From assembly GCF_002838065.1 (NCBI RefSeq), contig NZ_PIZU01000023.1:16102-80101 (forward strand): 64,000 nucleotides of DNA. The letters are read 5' to 3'. Of this stretch, positions 61,980-64,000 are shown piece after piece. The notes beneath the pieces were generated by a model, which was not told the DNA's origin, did not search any database, and saw nothing but the letters and a program-made list of their open reading frames with translations. Position numbers and translations under genes: made by a program. This DNA comes from Mycobacterium hubeiense. GTDB taxonomy: Bacteria; Actinomycetota; Actinomycetes; Mycobacteriales; Mycobacteriaceae. Each line of letters begins with the position of its first letter. The stretch's first letter is position 1.

Positions 61980-62537
61980 ATGACTGCAGCGAAGTTCGCG
62001 ATCGCGGGCATGAGCATTGTCGGTGCGCTGTTGGCGGCCGCAGTCCCAGCGTCAGCCGATCCGGCGGCACCCACGCCCGCGCCATCGGACTCGACAGCAG
62101 CGGCGCCCGGCCAGCCCGTGGTGCTGCCGCCGGACGAACTGGCGGCTCCGCCTGCGCCGCCGCCCGCCGGCCCGCCGCCGGTACCCGAGATGGCGAACCC
62201 GGTGTACGGCTCCGGCCAATCCGGATCGGGCCCGCTCGGGACTCTCAGGGATCTATGGCATCAGGCCCACGATCCCAACGGGTTCCACGGCCCCACCGGA
62301 CCCGTCGCCGCGCCTCCACCCGGGGCCGGCCCGCCGCCGCCTCTGCCTCCGGGGTACGTGTCGATGAACGCGCCGGGCTCCGAAACTCCCGTTGCGGCAC
62401 CGGATCCCGGTGCGGGGCCGCCGCCGGGCGGCCCGGCGCTGCCGCCCGGGTACTACCCGTTGGACGGGCCTCCGCCTCCTGGGTATGAGTTTCAGTCGCC
62501 GACCGCGCCACAACCGCCGGCGCCGCCGGGACGCTAG
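61980..62537 (+). CDS. Secreted proline-rich protein with LRDLWH motif (second copy)
   Basis: 185 residues: signal peptide (about 1-28, cleavage SADPAAP), then Pro/Ala/Gly-rich sequence with LGTLRDLWHQAHDP (about 84-97) and GYVSMN, PGYYPLDGPPPPGYEFQSP repeats at the end. It shares the LRDLWH core and overall plan with the gene at 8501, so both belong to one family of exported proteins. ATG 61980 has GAGAGGA some 11 bases upstream. Function unknown. Its end overlaps the FKBP gene by 4 bases. Confidence 0.72.
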   Translation: MTAAKFAIAGMSIVGALLAAAVPASADPAAPTPAPSDSTAAAPGQPVVLPPDELAAPPAPPPAGPPPVPEMANPVYGSGQSGSGPLGTLRDLWHQAHDPNGFHGPTGPVAAPPPGAGPPPPLPPGYVSMNAPGSETPVAAPDPGAGPPPGGPALPPGYYPLDGPPPPGYEFQSPTAPQPPAPPGR

Positions 62538-63166
62538 CTCGACGCGTCGAGAATCTTGATCGCGAAGACGAGGCTGTCGCCGGGCTGGATTCCGGCGGCG
62601 GGCTGACCCTCGGGGTAGCCGTCCGCAGAGGTCATCGCGACCGCGACGGTGGACCCGACCTTCTGCCCGGCGATCGCCTTCTGGAAGCCCGGCACGACCC
62701 CGTCGAGCGGGAAATCGACGGGCGCACCCGTTTCATAGCTGCTGTCGAACACTGACCCGTCGCGACCATTGACACCCATGTAGCAGACCGAGACCGTCGC
62801 CGTGTCCGCGACGACCGGTCCGTCTCCGGCCTTCAGGGTGTGTACCTGGGTTTCGGTCACGCTGAACGGTGCTTCCACCTTGATGTTCGGCGCCGCCGAC
62901 TCCGTGGATCCGGTCACCGCGACGCTGCCGGTGGCCCCGGGCAGGGTCCACTCGGGTGTGCCGCTGTCTTGCGGCGGCGTCGATGGGCACGCACTGGCCG
63001 CGGTTGCCGTCTCCACGATGGACGGCGGCGTGAACACATCGGAGACCGCGGGTGTCGTGGTGGTCGACGACGTTTCGGTGTCGGAACCGCACGCGGCGAG
63101 CGTCAGGACGAGGGACGCGGCACCGGCCGCGAGCGCGACGGAAGAAGACAGGCGAGAGGAATTCAT
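62534..63166 (-). CDS. FKBP-type peptidyl-prolyl isomerase lipoprotein
   Basis: 210 residues. Signal peptide with lipobox LAAC (about residue 26), a Ser/Thr-rich linker, then a C-terminal FKBP domain (FSVTETQVHTLKAGDGPVV ... VSVCYMGVNGRDGSVFDSSYETGAP ... GFQKAIAGQKVGSTVAVAM). The core YMG-VNGRDGSVFDSS and FPLDGVVPGFQKA are recognisable. Likely a periplasmic, membrane-anchored folding factor. ATG 63166 is chosen; GTG 63175 adds three residues. Confidence 0.88.
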   Translation of the reverse strand: MNSSRLSSSVALAAGAASLVLTLAACGSDTETSSTTTTPAVSDVFTPPSIVETATAASACPSTPPQDSGTPEWTLPGATGSVAVTGSTESAAPNIKVEAPFSVTETQVHTLKAGDGPVVADTATVSVCYMGVNGRDGSVFDSSYETGAPVDFPLDGVVPGFQKAIAGQKVGSTVAVAMTSADGYPEGQPAAGIQPGDSLVFAIKILDASS

Positions 63167-63198
63167 CGTCGCCACGCTACCTGGCGCTGCGATGGGAG

Positions 63199-63804
63199 CT
63201 ACGCCGGCCGAAGGATCGCGACGAGGAAGTCGGAGTCGTCGGTGAACGGTCGCAGATCCCAGGTCGACAGCAGCAGATCTGCAGTGAACCCGGCTTCTGC
63301 CGCGTCGTCGAGGAATTGGTCGAACTCGTAGTCGCGGCCGGCGCCGAAGCCGATGACCGCCCGCCCGTCACCGGTGAGGTGGGCGCGCAGGCGGGTCAAC
63401 ACACGGACGCGGGTACTCGGAGCAAGGAATGTCATGACGTTGCCGGCCGAGACGACCAGATCGAACGGCTCGGTTATGCCGCGCGCGGGCAGGTCGAGTT
63501 CGGCGAGGTCGCCGACGAGCCAGCGGGGTCCAGGATGATCGTGCTCGGCTGCCTCGATGAGGACCGGGTCGACGTCGACGCCGACGACGTGGTGGCCCGC
63601 CGCGGCCAGATAACCGCCCAACCGGCCGGACCCGCAGCCGGCATCGAGGATTCGCGCGCCGCGGGGCGCCATCGCGTCGATCAGCCGCGCCTCGCCGGCC
63701 AGGTCCTCACCGGCGCGCGCCAGCGACCGAAACCGTTCGATGTACCAGTGGGAGTGGCCGGGATCGGCCGCGACCTTCTGCATCCAGATGCTCTGCTCGA
63801 CCAT
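63199..63804 (-). CDS. Class I SAM-dependent methyltransferase
   Basis: 201 residues. Motif I ILDAGCGSGRLGGYL (about 52-66), acidic motif VVGVDVDPVLIEAAE and motif post-II FDLVVSAGNVMTF are intact, so it should bind SAM. Substrate unknown; size is that of small-molecule methyltransferases. Ends 33 bases from the FKBP start side and is in the same orientation, so co-transcription is possible. Confidence 0.86.
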   Translation of the reverse strand: MVEQSIWMQKVAADPGHSHWYIERFRSLARAGEDLAGEARLIDAMAPRGARILDAGCGSGRLGGYLAAAGHHVVGVDVDPVLIEAAEHDHPGPRWLVGDLAELDLPARGITEPFDLVVSAGNVMTFLAPSTRVRVLTRLRAHLTGDGRAVIGFGAGRDYEFDQFLDDAAEAGFTADLLLSTWDLRPFTDDSDFLVAILRPA

Positions 63805-63826
63805 GCTGGCATTGTCGCAGCGGCAA

Positions 63827-64000
63827 TTAAGTAGCCCCCGCAGAGTACGCCCACCATGATCCTGCCGAAGGTAGAAGGGGTTCCGTCGGTACAGGCAAAC
63901 TCAGGGCGTGGAGGGTGGGCCGGTAGATCAGCTCTTGGATGTTGCCGTCGAGTGTCCGGCTCTCCCTCTCTGCCAACCTGGGTTGAGGCACCCGCCCCCT
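63827..64000 (-). CDS. Possible 3' end of a CDS running off the window
   Basis: A minus-strand frame open from the right edge to stop TAA (63827-63829), 57 codons (RLAERESRTLDGNIQELIYRP in the middle, cut here). The length is short and no family is recognised, so it may be chance, or the tail of the next gene. On the plus strand nothing convincing is seen in 63805-64000. Confidence 0.25.
   Translation of the reverse strand, partial: RGRVPQPRLAERESRTLDGNIQELIYRPTLHALSLPVPTEPLLPSAGSWWAYSAGAT

Noticed and set aside
63940..64000. A tRNA-like stretch (GGTAGATCAGCTC)
   Set aside because: No acceptor or T-arm pairing could be found around it.

Overview
The window is chromosomal DNA from a mycobacterium, most likely a fast-growing environmental species (Mycolicibacterium-type). 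The support is uniformly GC-rich coding sequence, frequent GTG starts, overlapping operons, leaderless promoters, and a set of hallmark mycobacterial genes: an L,D-transpeptidase of the LdtMt1 type, eis, furA-katG, an ICL2-type aceA, tpx, mmpS5-mmpL5, DUF732 and DUF5078 secreted proteins, LpqH-type lipoproteins and a fatty-acyl-AMP ligase. No tRNA, rRNA, insertion sequence, prophage or CRISPR array was found. The order cinA ... macro domain/hydrolase ... katG-furA ... aceA ... tpx resembles, from memory, the Rv1899c-Rv1932 interval of M. tuberculosis with many insertions.

Layout. 1-8.3 kb: end of a threonine-dehydratase-like gene, a POT peptide transporter, a proline-rich DUF7159-type protein, LdtA, a FadR regulator with a fatty-acid hydroxylase, an LpqH-type lipoprotein and an XRE regulator. 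7.0-15.7 kb: a satellite steroid-catabolism neighbourhood. It holds a CYP125-like P450, a nitronate-monooxygenase-type flavoprotein, a DapB-like NAD(P) oxidoreductase and an SDR close to 20-beta-hydroxysteroid dehydrogenase. These are served by three exact matches to the KstR operator pattern TnnAACnnGTTnnA. A TetR-molybdopterin oxidoreductase operon and a HAD phosphatase lie among them. 15.7-18.5 kb: a secreted GH2 exo-beta-glucosaminidase whose translation start is missing. 18.5-24.8 kb: CinA, Eis, a coiled-coil protein, an alpha/beta hydrolase and a macro-domain protein. 23.7-25.8 kb: an ABC permease plus an ATPase fused to a cyclic-nucleotide-binding domain (Rv0072-Rv0073 type).

26-37 kb: small proteins, an F420-type luciferase-like oxidoreductase, YaaA, a lipoprotein, mmpS5-mmpL5 (with a possible leader peptide and a strong terminator), secreted DUF5078 and DUF732 proteins, a phosphodiesterase, a class I glutamine amidotransferase and a DUF4188 protein. 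37-40 kb: katG-furA with a consensus leaderless promoter. 40-44 kb: a tightly overlapping operon (TetR, DUF1214-like, sulfotransferase, zinc-free MDR oxidoreductase) with a palindromic operator; the sulfotransferase is split by an in-frame TAG. 44-49 kb: a long acyl-CoA dehydrogenase, ICL2 and Tpx. 49-55 kb: a NlpC/P60 pseudoenzyme of RipD type, an MDR reductase, a geranylgeranyl-reductase-family flavoprotein and an AraC-VOC-short UvrA operon. 55-64 kb: a fatty-acyl-AMP ligase, an MBL hydrolase, two convergent genes fused and damaged at about 58.21 kb, an enoyl-CoA hydratase, a CREST-like membrane protein, SRPBCC, DUF4239 and AlkD-like proteins, a second Pro-rich secreted protein, an FKBP lipoprotein and a methyltransferase.

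The main functional themes are lipid and steroid catabolism (P450, SDR, acyl-CoA dehydrogenase, enoyl-CoA hydratase, ICL2), oxidative-stress defence (KatG, FurA, Tpx, YaaA), cell-envelope maintenance (LdtA, RipD-like, MmpL5) and antibiotic or xenobiotic tolerance (Eis, MmpS5/L5, short UvrA). The observations most worth follow-up are the satellite KstR-type regulon, the two TAG/start anomalies (15.7 kb and 42.08 kb), the leader ORF before mmpS5 and the 58.21 kb fusion junction.
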